The position numbers and the translations under genes were made by a program. 64,000 bases of DNA from Lachnobacterium bovis (GTDB taxonomy: Bacteria; Bacillota; Clostridia; Lachnospirales; Lachnospiraceae): assembly GCF_900111325.1 (NCBI RefSeq), contig NZ_FOGW01000011.1, positions 51,259-115,258 on the forward strand, written 5' to 3'. The notes beneath the pieces were generated by a model. That model had not been told where the DNA came from, ran no database searches, and saw only the letters and a list, made by a program, of their open reading frames with translations. The first letter of the stretch is position 1; each line of letters begins with the position of its first letter. Below are positions 7,020 to 15,793 of this stretch, piece by piece.

Positions 7020-9456
7020 TATTATTTTTTTAGACGGTGGAATGGGAACAATGCTTCAGGAGGTTGGTTTAAAGCCTGGTGAGCATCCTGAAGAATACGG
7101 TTATTATAATCCAGAGGTTGTATGTGAAGTACATGAAAAGTATCTAAAGGCAGGAAGCGATGTGATTTATGCTAATACATTTGGAGCAAATTCACATAAA
7201 TTAAAGGGTTGTAAAATCGATACAAAATGTGCAATTGATTCTGCAATAAAGACAGCCAAAAAAGCAATTGATAAATTTGAAAGTCAAAATGATGTAAAAA
7301 TTAAAAAAAGAGTTGCGCTTGATGTTGGACCAATTGGAGAATTACTAGAACCGTTAGGAACGTTAAGTTTTGAAGAGGCCTATGACGTTTATAAGGAAGT
7401 AATGATAGAAGGAGAAAAAGCAGGAGCAGATTTGGTTGTTATCGAAACATTTACAGATTTACTTGATGCAAAGGCAGCAGTTTTAGCTGCAAAAGAAAAC
7501 ACAAAATTACCAGTGTGGGTGACTATGACCTTTGAAAAAAATGGTAGAACTTTTACGGGGACTACTGTTGAGTCAATGGCGCTTACTATGTCGGGCTTGG
7601 GTGTTGATGCACTTGGAGTTAACTGTTCGTTAGGACCTAAAGAGATTTTGAAATTTGCTAAAATTTTAAAAGACTGGACTAATTTGCCTATTATTATTAA
7701 ACCGAATGCAGGTCTGCCTGATCCAGCGACTGGATTATATGATTTGAAAGATGTCGATTTTGCAAAGGAGATGTTAGAGTATATTCCGCTTGGTGTGGAT
7801 ATTATGGGAGGATGTTGTGGAACAAACCCTTCATACATTAAAAATCTTGTGGATAACGTAAATAAATCTTTAAAAGAAAACAAAGATAATCATGAAGTAT
7901 TAGGCGCAGTTGAAGAAAATAAAATCGGAGCAATTAAAAACGGTGTTTGCTCAACAACAAACGTTGTTACGTTTGGAGGAGTAAGAGTAATTGGAGAACG
8001 TTTAAATCCTACTGGTAAAAAAAGGTTTAAACAGGCTTTAGAAGAATGCGATTATGAATACGTTTGTAAAGTGGCACTTGAAGAAGAGGAAGCAGGTGCT
8101 GATATTTTGGATGTAAATGTAGGAATTCCTGGTGGTGAAGAAATTAAACTGATGAAAGATGCAATTAAGGAATTGCAGGGAGTTGTTTCAGTTCCACTTC
8201 AAATTGATTCATCAAATCCAAAGGTTATTGAGGAAGCATTAAGGGTTTATGCGGGTAAACCTATAATTAATTCAGTTAGCGCTGACGATGAAAAACTTGA
8301 TGCAGTATTGCCTTTGGTAAAAAAATATGGGGCAGCAGTTATAGGACTCGCATTAGATGAGAATGGAATACCAGATACGGCAGAAGGGCGTTTTGAAAAA
8401 GCAAAATATATTTATGATAGAGCAAGAGAATATGGAATTCCTAAAGATGATATTTTGATAGATTGTCTTACACTTACAGTTTCGGCTCAGCAGGAACAGG
8501 CTGTTGAAACACTTAAAGCTGTACGAATGGTAAAAGAAAAACTGGGATTACATTGTACGCTTGGAGTTAGTAATATTTCATTTGGATTACCAGCAAGAAA
8601 GCATATAACAGAAAATTTTTTGATTCAGGCAATGCACTGTGGACTCGATTTTCCAATCATTAATCCAAATGTTTTAAGCTTGATGGATGCAGTGTCTTCT
8701 TTTAAGGTTCTATCTGGAGAAGATGTTAACTGTGATAATTATATAGAACGTTTTACAGGACGTATAGAGACAACAACTGTTAGTTCGGCAGAAAAAGATA
8801 AATCAAATAAATCAGATGTTAGTGGAGAAACAAATGAAATATCAACTTCAGTTCTAAAAGGTCTTGGGGAAGAGACAAAAAAATTGGCAAAGGAGTTAAT
8901 TGAATCAGGGAGCAAAACGGAGATAGAAGTTATTAATGAATTTCTAATTCCGGCACTTGATGAAGTTGGTCAGCTTTATGAAAAGCAAAAGATATTTTTG
9001 CCTCAGCTTATTAATTCAGCAAATGCCGCTTGTGCAGCGTTTGATATGATTAAAGAAAGAATTGCAAATCGCGGAGGCGAGAGTGTATCCAAGGGAAAAA
9101 TAATAGTTGCAACGGTAAAAGGCGACATTCATGATATTGGAAAGAATATTGTTAAAGTTATTTTGGAAAATTATGGATACAAAATAATTGACCTTGGAAG
9201 AGATGTGCCGGTAGAAAAGGTTGTTGATACAGTATTAAGTGAAAATGTTACACTAGTTGGACTTTCAGCCTTAATGACAACAACATTACCAGCTATGAAG
9301 GAAACTATTGTAGAAGTAAAAAAGGTAGCACCAGAGTGTAAAATCTGGGTGGGAGGTGCTGTGTTGACTCCGGATTATGCGATGGAAATAGGCGCTGATT
9401 TTTATGCGAGAGATGCAAGAGATTCTGTAGATATTGCCAAAAAAGTATTGGGATAA
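7012..9456 (+). CDS. metH: cobalamin-dependent methionine synthase lacking the activation domain
   Basis: Transfers the methyl group of 5-methyl-THF to homocysteine. At 814 residues it contains the homocysteine-binding barrel (1-290; zinc ligands C205, C268 and C269 in NCSLGP and GGCCGTNP), the pterin-binding barrel (about 325-590; RVIGERLNPTGKK), the four-helix cap (about 615-690) and the B12 domain with GDIHDIGKN, where H707 is the lower axial cobalt ligand. It ends after the B12 domain, so the roughly 330-residue activation domain of E. coli MetH is absent and is supplied by the preceding gene. Start at GTG 7012, inside the upstream gene. Confidence 0.95.
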   Translation: MNSIIFLDGGMGTMLQEVGLKPGEHPEEYGYYNPEVVCEVHEKYLKAGSDVIYANTFGANSHKLKGCKIDTKCAIDSAIKTAKKAIDKFESQNDVKIKKRVALDVGPIGELLEPLGTLSFEEAYDVYKEVMIEGEKAGADLVVIETFTDLLDAKAAVLAAKENTKLPVWVTMTFEKNGRTFTGTTVESMALTMSGLGVDALGVNCSLGPKEILKFAKILKDWTNLPIIIKPNAGLPDPATGLYDLKDVDFAKEMLEYIPLGVDIMGGCCGTNPSYIKNLVDNVNKSLKENKDNHEVLGAVEENKIGAIKNGVCSTTNVVTFGGVRVIGERLNPTGKKRFKQALEECDYEYVCKVALEEEEAGADILDVNVGIPGGEEIKLMKDAIKELQGVVSVPLQIDSSNPKVIEEALRVYAGKPIINSVSADDEKLDAVLPLVKKYGAAVIGLALDENGIPDTAEGRFEKAKYIYDRAREYGIPKDDILIDCLTLTVSAQQEQAVETLKAVRMVKEKLGLHCTLGVSNISFGLPARKHITENFLIQAMHCGLDFPIINPNVLSLMDAVSSFKVLSGEDVNCDNYIERFTGRIETTTVSSAEKDKSNKSDVSGETNEISTSVLKGLGEETKKLAKELIESGSKTEIEVINEFLIPALDEVGQLYEKQKIFLPQLINSANAACAAFDMIKERIANRGGESVSKGKIIVATVKGDIHDIGKNIVKVILENYGYKIIDLGRDVPVEKVVDTVLSENVTLVGLSALMTTTLPAMKETIVEVKKVAPECKIWVGGAVLTPDYAMEIGADFYARDARDSVDIAKKVLG

Positions 9457-9558
9457 TGCGGTTATCAATACAGAATCAATTAAAAAATGAATTTGCTAGA
9501 AAATCGTAGTTAATAATATTGCATATTGAATAATAGGAAGAATAGGATAGGGATTATT

Positions 9559-11454
9559 ATGTTTAAAGAAAAAAATGTTTATTTATTTGATGGTGGTTTT
9601 GGTACATATTATAGCCAGAAATATGAAGAATCAAGCAACAGATGTGAAGTGATTAATCTAAAGAATCCACAAAAAGTTATAGATATTCACGTAGAATATA
9701 TCAATGCTGGTGTTGATGCAATAAAAACTAATACATTTGGAGCTTTTTTTGAAAATTTTGGTAATGATTATGAAAAAATAATTAAAACTGGATATAATTT
9801 AGCTTTAAAAGCTAGAGAAATAAGCAGGCGTAATGTTGATATTTTTGCAGATTTAGGTCCGGTTACAGGAGATGAAGTAGTTAATCAAATTGAGGAATAT
9901 AAAAAAGTCGTTGACGTTTTTTTAGAGGAGGGGGCAACGAATTTCCTTTTTGAGACGTTAGGTGATTCTAGCGCAGTTATTGAAATTGCGAAATATATTC
10001 GTCAGAGAAAAAAAGCTGCTACAATAGTGGTGTCATTTGGAGTGATGCCAGATGGATATTCTCCAGATGGCTTTTTTGTTAAAGATTTATTGGAAGAAGT
10101 TTTAAATGATGTAAATATTGATGCAATTGGTTTGAATTGTATTTCAAGTGCAATCCATTTAAATAATCTGTTGCTTCGATTGGTTAACACTTATAAGTTT
10201 GATATTACACAAAAAGCATTTTTATTTATGCCCAATGCAGGTTATCCGGTTGTAAGAGGATATAGAACTTTTTTTGAGGGGAATATTGATTTCTTTGAAA
10301 AGCAAATCGAATATGCACTAGGATTGGGTGTATCTATAGTTGGTGGATGTTGTGGAACGACACCAAAATATATTAAAAAAATTAAAGATGGAATTAATAA
10401 TTTTAAAAAAAATACTGATACAGATCAGAATTTAGATGGTAAAGAGAGAAAATGTTTAGACGAAAATGTGAATCATAATGCTGAGTTAAATCTCAACAAG
10501 ATTAATGAAATAAAATCCGAGATTAAAGAATTATTATTTTCAGATGATAATATTAAAGCTGATAGTATTGAAACAAATAATAATAAGCTAAAAACGATAA
10601 GTGATAACATCTCAAAAACCGGTAAAATTTTTGCGGTTGAATTAGATTCTCCTAAAAATGATGACACTTCTACCTTTATGAAAAATGCCAAAAAATTACA
10701 AGAGGCAGGCGTTGATAAGATTACAATTGCAGATTGTCCAATTGCTAGGCCGAGAATGGATTCGAGTTTATTGGCATGTAAGGTTAAAAGAGAGCTTGGA
10801 CTTGATGTTATTCCACATATGACTTGTCGTGATAGAAATATTAATGCGACAAAGGCTTTACTTCTGGGTTTGTCTGCTGAAAAAATTAGAAACGTGTTAG
10901 TGATAACTGGGGATCCGATTCCTTCTGCACAAAGAGATGAAGTAAAGAGTGTATATCAATTTAATTCACGTAAATTAGCACGTTATATAAATTCATTAAA
11001 TCAAGAATTACTAAATGGAAAGATTAATATTTATGGGGCGTTAAATGTTAATGCAGTAAATTTTAATGTAGAATTAGATCGAGCACTACAAAAAATGGAG
11101 GAAGGTGTGTGTGGTTTTTTGACACAACCGATTCTAACGCATAGAGGATTTGACAACCTAAAAATCGCAACTGAAAAATTAAAAGGAGCTTTAATTTTAG
11201 GAGGAATAATTCCAGTTGTAAGTGAAAGAAATGCGAGATTTATGCAGAGTGAAATTAATGGCATAGATGTAGATGACGAAATAATAGAACGATATGTTGG
11301 CAAAACAAAGGAAGAAGCAAGGGTGATTGCAGTAGAGTTATCTGTTGAAATCGCTAGTAAAATTAAAGATTATGTTGATGGTTATTATTTGATGACCCCA
11401 TTTAATAGAACTGATATTATAATTGATGTAATAAAGAGAATCAAAGAATTATAA
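9559..11454 (+). CDS. bifunctional homocysteine S-methyltransferase / 5,10-methylene-THF reductase
   Basis: A 631-residue fusion. Residues 1 to about 285 form a homocysteine methyltransferase barrel with NCIS and GGCCGTTP (zinc cysteines C264 and C265). A lysine- and asparagine-rich linker follows. From about residue 360 to the end is a MetF-like flavin barrel (FAVELDSPKND, ITGDPIP). The family is represented by B. subtilis YitJ. It makes methyl-THF for MetH and may use a second methyl donor itself. I prefer ATG 9559 over the upstream TTG 9526, although neither has a strong Shine-Dalgarno. It lies 100 bp behind metH and ends at a strong terminator. Confidence 0.9.
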   Translation: MFKEKNVYLFDGGFGTYYSQKYEESSNRCEVINLKNPQKVIDIHVEYINAGVDAIKTNTFGAFFENFGNDYEKIIKTGYNLALKAREISRRNVDIFADLGPVTGDEVVNQIEEYKKVVDVFLEEGATNFLFETLGDSSAVIEIAKYIRQRKKAATIVVSFGVMPDGYSPDGFFVKDLLEEVLNDVNIDAIGLNCISSAIHLNNLLLRLVNTYKFDITQKAFLFMPNAGYPVVRGYRTFFEGNIDFFEKQIEYALGLGVSIVGGCCGTTPKYIKKIKDGINNFKKNTDTDQNLDGKERKCLDENVNHNAELNLNKINEIKSEIKELLFSDDNIKADSIETNNNKLKTISDNISKTGKIFAVELDSPKNDDTSTFMKNAKKLQEAGVDKITIADCPIARPRMDSSLLACKVKRELGLDVIPHMTCRDRNINATKALLLGLSAEKIRNVLVITGDPIPSAQRDEVKSVYQFNSRKLARYINSLNQELLNGKINIYGALNVNAVNFNVELDRALQKMEEGVCGFLTQPILTHRGFDNLKIATEKLKGALILGGIIPVVSERNARFMQSEINGIDVDDEIIERYVGKTKEEARVIAVELSVEIASKIKDYVDGYYLMTPFNRTDIIIDVIKRIKEL

Positions 11455-11460
11455 AAAGAA

Positions 11461-11516
11461 AAAAGAGCGAAATCATAGTGTGTAGAAAGGTACTATGATT
11501 AAGCTCTTTTTTCTTT
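11461..11516 (+). terminator. intrinsic terminator of the methionine operon
   Basis: AAAGAGC plus AATCATAGT pair with ACTATGATT plus GCTCTTTT around a small loop, followed by TTTTTTCTTTT. Confidence 0.88.
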
Positions 11517-11769
11517 TGCTATGTTAAACATGGCAGTTAACTGTTAGCAATATTAAATGTTTTTTTATTTCTTGATTGATGTATATTTTTATGTAGGTTA
11601 TATTATTGATATTTTGAATATTTATTATGTAATGCATTTCCTTTACAGTTATAATTATAGCACAAAAAATACAAAAATATAACCTGGATTTAACAATAAA
11701 ATAACCAAAAATCATTATCTTTTTTTGACTATTTGTTATAAAAACTAAAAGCAAATATAAAATATTTGT
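11517..11769. other. AT-rich intergenic region between convergent genes
   Basis: About 250 bp between the methionine operon and putP. It holds a palindrome CAGTTAACTG near 11531 and a 10-bp inverted repeat AGGTTATATT (11595-11604) / AATATAACCT (11676-11685). No gene or tRNA is recognisable. The repeats may help termination of putP on the minus strand. Confidence 0.4.
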
Positions 11770-13299
11770 TTATTTTTTACAAATTGAGTCAAATTCTTTT
11801 GTGACCTCTTCAGATGGAGCTTGTGTAAGTAAACTTACGATGATATTTACAATTAAAGCAATTACAAATGCAGGTAATAATTCATAAATTCCGAATAGTC
11901 CACCGAGTTTTGATATACCGAATTTCCAAACAAATACCATGATTCCACCGATGATTAATCCACATAATGAACCTTGCATATTTGATCGTCTCCAGAATAA
12001 GGCAAGTAAAACAATAGGACCAAATGTGGCTCCAAATCCAGCCCAAGCAAACGATACGATACCAAATACAGAACTATTAGGATCCCAAGCTAAAAATACA
12101 CCGAGTAAAGCGATTAATAATAATGTTATTCTAGAAAGAATAATTAATTTTTTATCGCTTACTTTTGCTTTAAAAAATCCTACGTATATATCGTTTGAGA
12201 TTGCAGAAGATGCTGCTAGCAACTGCGAATCTGATGTTGACATTGTTGATGCAAGAATACCTGATAAAACAATACCAGCAATAACAGCAAAAAGTGTACC
12301 ATGTGAACTAAGTAATGCTGAAATTTTTACAATTACAGTTTCTGAGGCAGAACCATGTAATACAGGTATTTTTTTGTGTGCGGACATAGATAATCCGATT
12401 ACACCAATAAAAATAGATACTGCCATTGAAATAAAAGCCCAAATAGATGCAACTCTTCTTGAAAGTGCAATTTTTTCCTCGTTTTCAATAGCCATAAATC
12501 TTACTAATATGTGTGGCATACCAAAGTATCCAAGACCCCATGCGAGATTGGATAGTATTGATAAAAGTGAAATAGAAGTCGAACTTTTTGTGACAGGATC
12601 GTAGGCACTTGTTAAGCCTAAATATCCTGGCAAAGCTTTAGCATTATCTAATACGTTATCAATTCCACCGACCGTATTAATTCCAAATAATAAAATAATA
12701 AATAAAGCAATTGTCATAACAATACTTTGAATTAAGTCAGTTGTACTAGCAGCTAAAAATCCACCAAGTGTTGTATATAATATGATTACGATGGCACTTA
12801 CTACCATTGCAAGATGATAATTAATACCGAATAAACTATTAAATAATTTTCCACATGCGGCAAAACCTGATGCTGTATATGGAATAAAGAATATTACGAT
12901 TTCTATTGCAGCTACAAAAGCTAATATATTTTTTTTGTCGTGATATCTTTTTGAAAAGAATTGCGGTAATGTTATGCTGTGGTTTACAGCAGTGTATCGA
13001 CGTAATCTCTTAGCAACGATAAGCCAATTGATATAGGTGCCGATTGCAAGACCGAGAGCTGTATAACCAGCACTTGAAACACCTGCCAAATATGCAACAC
13101 CTGGGAGTCCCATCAACAACCAACTACTCATATCTGAAGCTTCAGCGCTCATAGCAGTAACAAACGGGCCAAGCTGTCTACCACCTAAGTAAAAATCATT
13201 TACAGTTTCATTTTTGTTAGATAGTTTAATTCCTATTCCGACCATAGCGAGCAAATAAATTGACATCGCTATAAGCATAGCAATTTGTGATATTGTCAT
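11770..13299 (-). CDS. putP: sodium/proline symporter, SSS family
   Basis: Takes up proline with sodium. The protein has the SSS-family layout of about 13 helices with NDFYLGGRQLGPFVTAMSAEASDMSSWLL near the N-terminus, LGGFLAASTTDLIQ in the middle and ASTMSTSDSQLLAASSAISND, all typical of PutP. The frame extends to a GTG at 13347, but the only Shine-Dalgarno (AGGAGG) lies after that codon. I therefore choose ATG 13299, giving 509 residues, close to the family norm. The gap between SD and this ATG is 26 nt and contains a small GCTGC/GCAGC hairpin that could shorten it. Monocistronic and divergent from suf. Confidence 0.9.
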   Translation of the reverse strand: MTISQIAMLIAMSIYLLAMVGIGIKLSNKNETVNDFYLGGRQLGPFVTAMSAEASDMSSWLLMGLPGVAYLAGVSSAGYTALGLAIGTYINWLIVAKRLRRYTAVNHSITLPQFFSKRYHDKKNILAFVAAIEIVIFFIPYTASGFAACGKLFNSLFGINYHLAMVVSAIVIILYTTLGGFLAASTTDLIQSIVMTIALFIILLFGINTVGGIDNVLDNAKALPGYLGLTSAYDPVTKSSTSISLLSILSNLAWGLGYFGMPHILVRFMAIENEEKIALSRRVASIWAFISMAVSIFIGVIGLSMSAHKKIPVLHGSASETVIVKISALLSSHGTLFAVIAGIVLSGILASTMSTSDSQLLAASSAISNDIYVGFFKAKVSDKKLIILSRITLLLIALLGVFLAWDPNSSVFGIVSFAWAGFGATFGPIVLLALFWRRSNMQGSLCGLIIGGIMVFVWKFGISKLGGLFGIYELLPAFVIALIVNIIVSLLTQAPSEEVTKEFDSICKK

Positions 13300-13383
13300 A
13301 ATTTTATGCTGCGAAAAAAGCAGCTCCTCCTTTATTTTTACTAGCACTTTAATTTAGTAAAGTATAAAACTACTAGCTACAAT

Positions 13384-13412
13384 AGAATACCTTCTAATGA
13401 GCATATTGTCAA
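13384..13412 (-). promoter_or_regulatory. putP promoter
   Basis: On the minus strand TTGACA (13407-13412), 17-nt spacer and TATTCT (13384-13389). The leader to the preferred ATG is about 78 nt and contains a GCTAGTA direct repeat. Confidence 0.75.
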
Positions 13413-13477
13413 GAAAATACAGAGTTTTGTAATAAAAAAACATAAAAAATTAAATTGATTTTTAAGAATCTTATGGG

Positions 13478-13506
13478 TTGCAAAATGCAAAAAGTAGTGT
13501 TATCAT
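13478..13506 (+). promoter_or_regulatory. suf operon promoter
   Basis: TTGCAA (13478-13483), 17-nt spacer and TATCAT (13501-13506), immediately followed by an IscR-like palindrome. Confidence 0.6.
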
Positions 13507-13509
13507 TAA

Positions 13510-13528
13510 TCCTAGTAAAATAGTAGGA
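13510..13528 (+). promoter_or_regulatory. IscR/Rrf2-like operator at the suf transcription start
   Basis: A 19-nt imperfect palindrome with outer arms TCCTA and TAGGA and an A-rich centre. It covers the expected transcription start of the suf operon. The shape resembles sites of iron-sulfur-sensing Rrf2 regulators that control suf or isc operons in Firmicutes. No regulator gene lies next to it, so the assignment rests on position and symmetry alone. Confidence 0.45.
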
Positions 13529-13546
13529 ATAAGAGAGGAAAACAAT

Positions 13547-14296
13547 ATGATCAACAATTCATTATTAAAGATAAACAATTTAAAAGTAAATGTAGAAGAT
13601 AAAAATATTTTAAAAGGTATAAATTTAGATATTAAACCAGGTGAAACTCACGTAATAATGGGACCTAATGGTGCAGGAAAATCAACACTTGGTTACAGTA
13701 TTATGGGAAATCCAAGATATGAAGTAACTGAAGGCAATATATCATTAGAAGGCGAAGACATTACTACAGATTCAACAGATAAAAGAGCAAGAAAAGGTAT
13801 CTTTTTATCATTCCAAAATCCACTTGAAGTTGCTGGTATATCATTAGGAAGTTTTATCAAAAACGCTATTCATGAACAAACTCAAAAACCAATTAAACTT
13901 TTTGCAATGAGAAAAGAATTAAACAAAAATATGGAACTTTTGGATATGGATGAAAAATATGCAGATAGAGATTTAAATGTAGGTTTTTCTGGTGGAGAAA
14001 AAAAGAAAGCTGAAATCTTACAGATGTTAATGTTAAATCCTAAGCTTGCAATTTTAGATGAAACAGATTCCGGATTAGATGTTGATGCAGTTAGAACAGT
14101 TTCAAAGGGCATTAAAGAATTCCAAAATAAAGAAGATAGTGCGTTATTGATTATAACTCATAGTACTAAAATTCTTGAATCACTACATGTTGATTATACA
14201 CATATTTTAGTAGATGGAAAAATTGTCCACACAGGTGATGCAAGTTTAGTTGAAGAGATTAATGAGAATGGTTTTGAGCGCTTTTTAACAGCATAA
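13547..14296 (+). CDS. sufC: Fe-S cluster assembly ATPase SufC
   Basis: The ABC-type ATPase of the SufBCD scaffold. Walker A is GPNGAGKST, the signature is VGFSGGEKKKAEI and Walker B is LAILDETDSGLD, the SufC form with ETDSGLD. I choose ATG 13547 behind GAGAGGAA, which gives the usual 249 residues; the frame upstream to TTG 13478 overlaps the promoter and is unlikely to be translated. It is the first gene of sufC-sufB-sufDS-sufU. Confidence 0.96.
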   Translation: MINNSLLKINNLKVNVEDKNILKGINLDIKPGETHVIMGPNGAGKSTLGYSIMGNPRYEVTEGNISLEGEDITTDSTDKRARKGIFLSFQNPLEVAGISLGSFIKNAIHEQTQKPIKLFAMRKELNKNMELLDMDEKYADRDLNVGFSGGEKKKAEILQMLMLNPKLAILDETDSGLDVDAVRTVSKGIKEFQNKEDSALLIITHSTKILESLHVDYTHILVDGKIVHTGDASLVEEINENGFERFLTA

Positions 14297-14344
14297 ATTA
14301 TAAAAAAGTTATATGTACGGAAATATTTTTAAGTGGAGAAGAAT

Positions 14345-15757
14345 ATGGTAGAGAAAGATATTTTATTAAAAAAAACAATTGAAAATATGTACGATTTTAA
14401 GGATAAAGAGACCTCTGAAAATTTTGTTAGAGAAAAAGAAGGTTTAGATGAAGAAGTAATAAGAAGAATTTCAAAAGGAAAAAATGAGCCTGATTGGATG
14501 CTTGATTTTAGACTAAAATCGCTAAAAATATATAATGAAAAAAAGATGCCAAATTGGGGACCTTCTATAGAAGGTCTTGATATGGATAAAATAGTTACAT
14601 ACGTTAGATCTAAAACTCCTATGCAAGGAAAATGGGAAGATGTACCAGATGATATAAAAAACACATTTGAAAAATTGGGAATACCAAAAGCTGAGCGAAA
14701 ATCTTTAGCTGGTGTTGGTGCTCAGTATGATTCAGAGCTGGTATATCATAATTTGAAAAAAGAAGTAGCAGAAACTGGCGTAGTTTATACAGACATGGAA
14801 AGTGCATTAAACGGCCCATATGCAGATATGGTTAAAGAATATTTTATGACACTTGTTCCTCCTACAGATCACAAGTATGCGGCACTACACGGTGCTGTTT
14901 GGTCAGGTGGATCATTTGTTTATGTACCAAAGGGTGTCAAAGTTGAAGTACCTTTACAGTCTTATTTTAGATTAAATGCAGCAGGTGCAGGTCAGTTTGA
15001 ACATACTCTTATCATTGTGGATGAAGGCGCAGATTTACACTTTATTGAAGGATGTTCCGCACCAAAATATAATGTGGCTAATCTTCATGCTGGTTGTGTT
15101 GAGTTATTTGTAAAAAAAGGCGCAAAATTAAGATATTCAACTGTAGAAAATTGGTCAAAGAATATGTACAACTTAAATACTAAAAGAGCAAAAGTTGAAG
15201 AAAACGGCATAATGGAATGGGTATCTGGATCTTTTGGATCGAAAGTTTCTTATTTATATCCAATGACATTATTGAGTGGTAAGAATTCAAAAATGACATA
15301 CAATGGAATTACTTTTGCAGGTGAAGGACAAAATCTTGATACAGGTGCAAAAGTTGTGCATGCAGCTTCTAATACATCTTCGATAATTAATGCCAAATCG
15401 ATTTCTAAAGATGGTGGAATTGGAACATTTAGAAGTTCAATCAAGATTTTAAAAAATGCAAAAAATTCGAAATCAACGGTGGATTGTCAATCGCTTATGT
15501 TAGATTCTATTTCTCGTTCTGATACCATTCCTGGAATGGATATTAGAACAAACGATGCAAAAGTTGGACATGAAGCAAAGATTGGTAGAATTTCAGAAGA
15601 AGCAATTTTCTATTTAATGAGTCGTGGAATTAGTGAAGAAAATGCAAAAAGCATGATTGTAAGTGGCTTTGCAGAACCAATATCTAAGGAACTTCCGCTT
15701 GAGTATGCGGTTGAGATGAATAATTTAATCAAACTTGAAATGGATAGAAATATGTAA
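14345..15757 (+). CDS. sufB: Fe-S cluster assembly scaffold protein SufB
   Basis: A 470-residue subunit of the SufBCD scaffold on which clusters are assembled. Typical SufB blocks are present: SKGKNEPDWMLDFRLK near the N-terminus, YSELVYHN-like (YDSELVYHNLKKE), the beta-helix core, ENWSKNMYNLNTKRA, and the C-terminal KVGHEAKIGRISEEAIFYLMSRG. ATG 14345 lies 6 nt behind GGAG; the GTG at 14333 overlaps that Shine-Dalgarno. It follows sufC by 48 bp in the same operon. Confidence 0.96.
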   Translation: MVEKDILLKKTIENMYDFKDKETSENFVREKEGLDEEVIRRISKGKNEPDWMLDFRLKSLKIYNEKKMPNWGPSIEGLDMDKIVTYVRSKTPMQGKWEDVPDDIKNTFEKLGIPKAERKSLAGVGAQYDSELVYHNLKKEVAETGVVYTDMESALNGPYADMVKEYFMTLVPPTDHKYAALHGAVWSGGSFVYVPKGVKVEVPLQSYFRLNAAGAGQFEHTLIIVDEGADLHFIEGCSAPKYNVANLHAGCVELFVKKGAKLRYSTVENWSKNMYNLNTKRAKVEENGIMEWVSGSFGSKVSYLYPMTLLSGKNSKMTYNGITFAGEGQNLDTGAKVVHAASNTSSIINAKSISKDGGIGTFRSSIKILKNAKNSKSTVDCQSLMLDSISRSDTIPGMDIRTNDAKVGHEAKIGRISEEAIFYLMSRGISEENAKSMIVSGFAEPISKELPLEYAVEMNNLIKLEMDRNM

Positions 15758-15793
15758 TAGTTGATTAAATCAAACTAAAGGAGACGTAAAGAA

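Noticed and set aside
11524..11754. 76-codon minus-strand frame between the methionine operon and putP
   Set aside because: Low-complexity AT-rich translation, no ribosome binding site, and it overlaps the terminator region.
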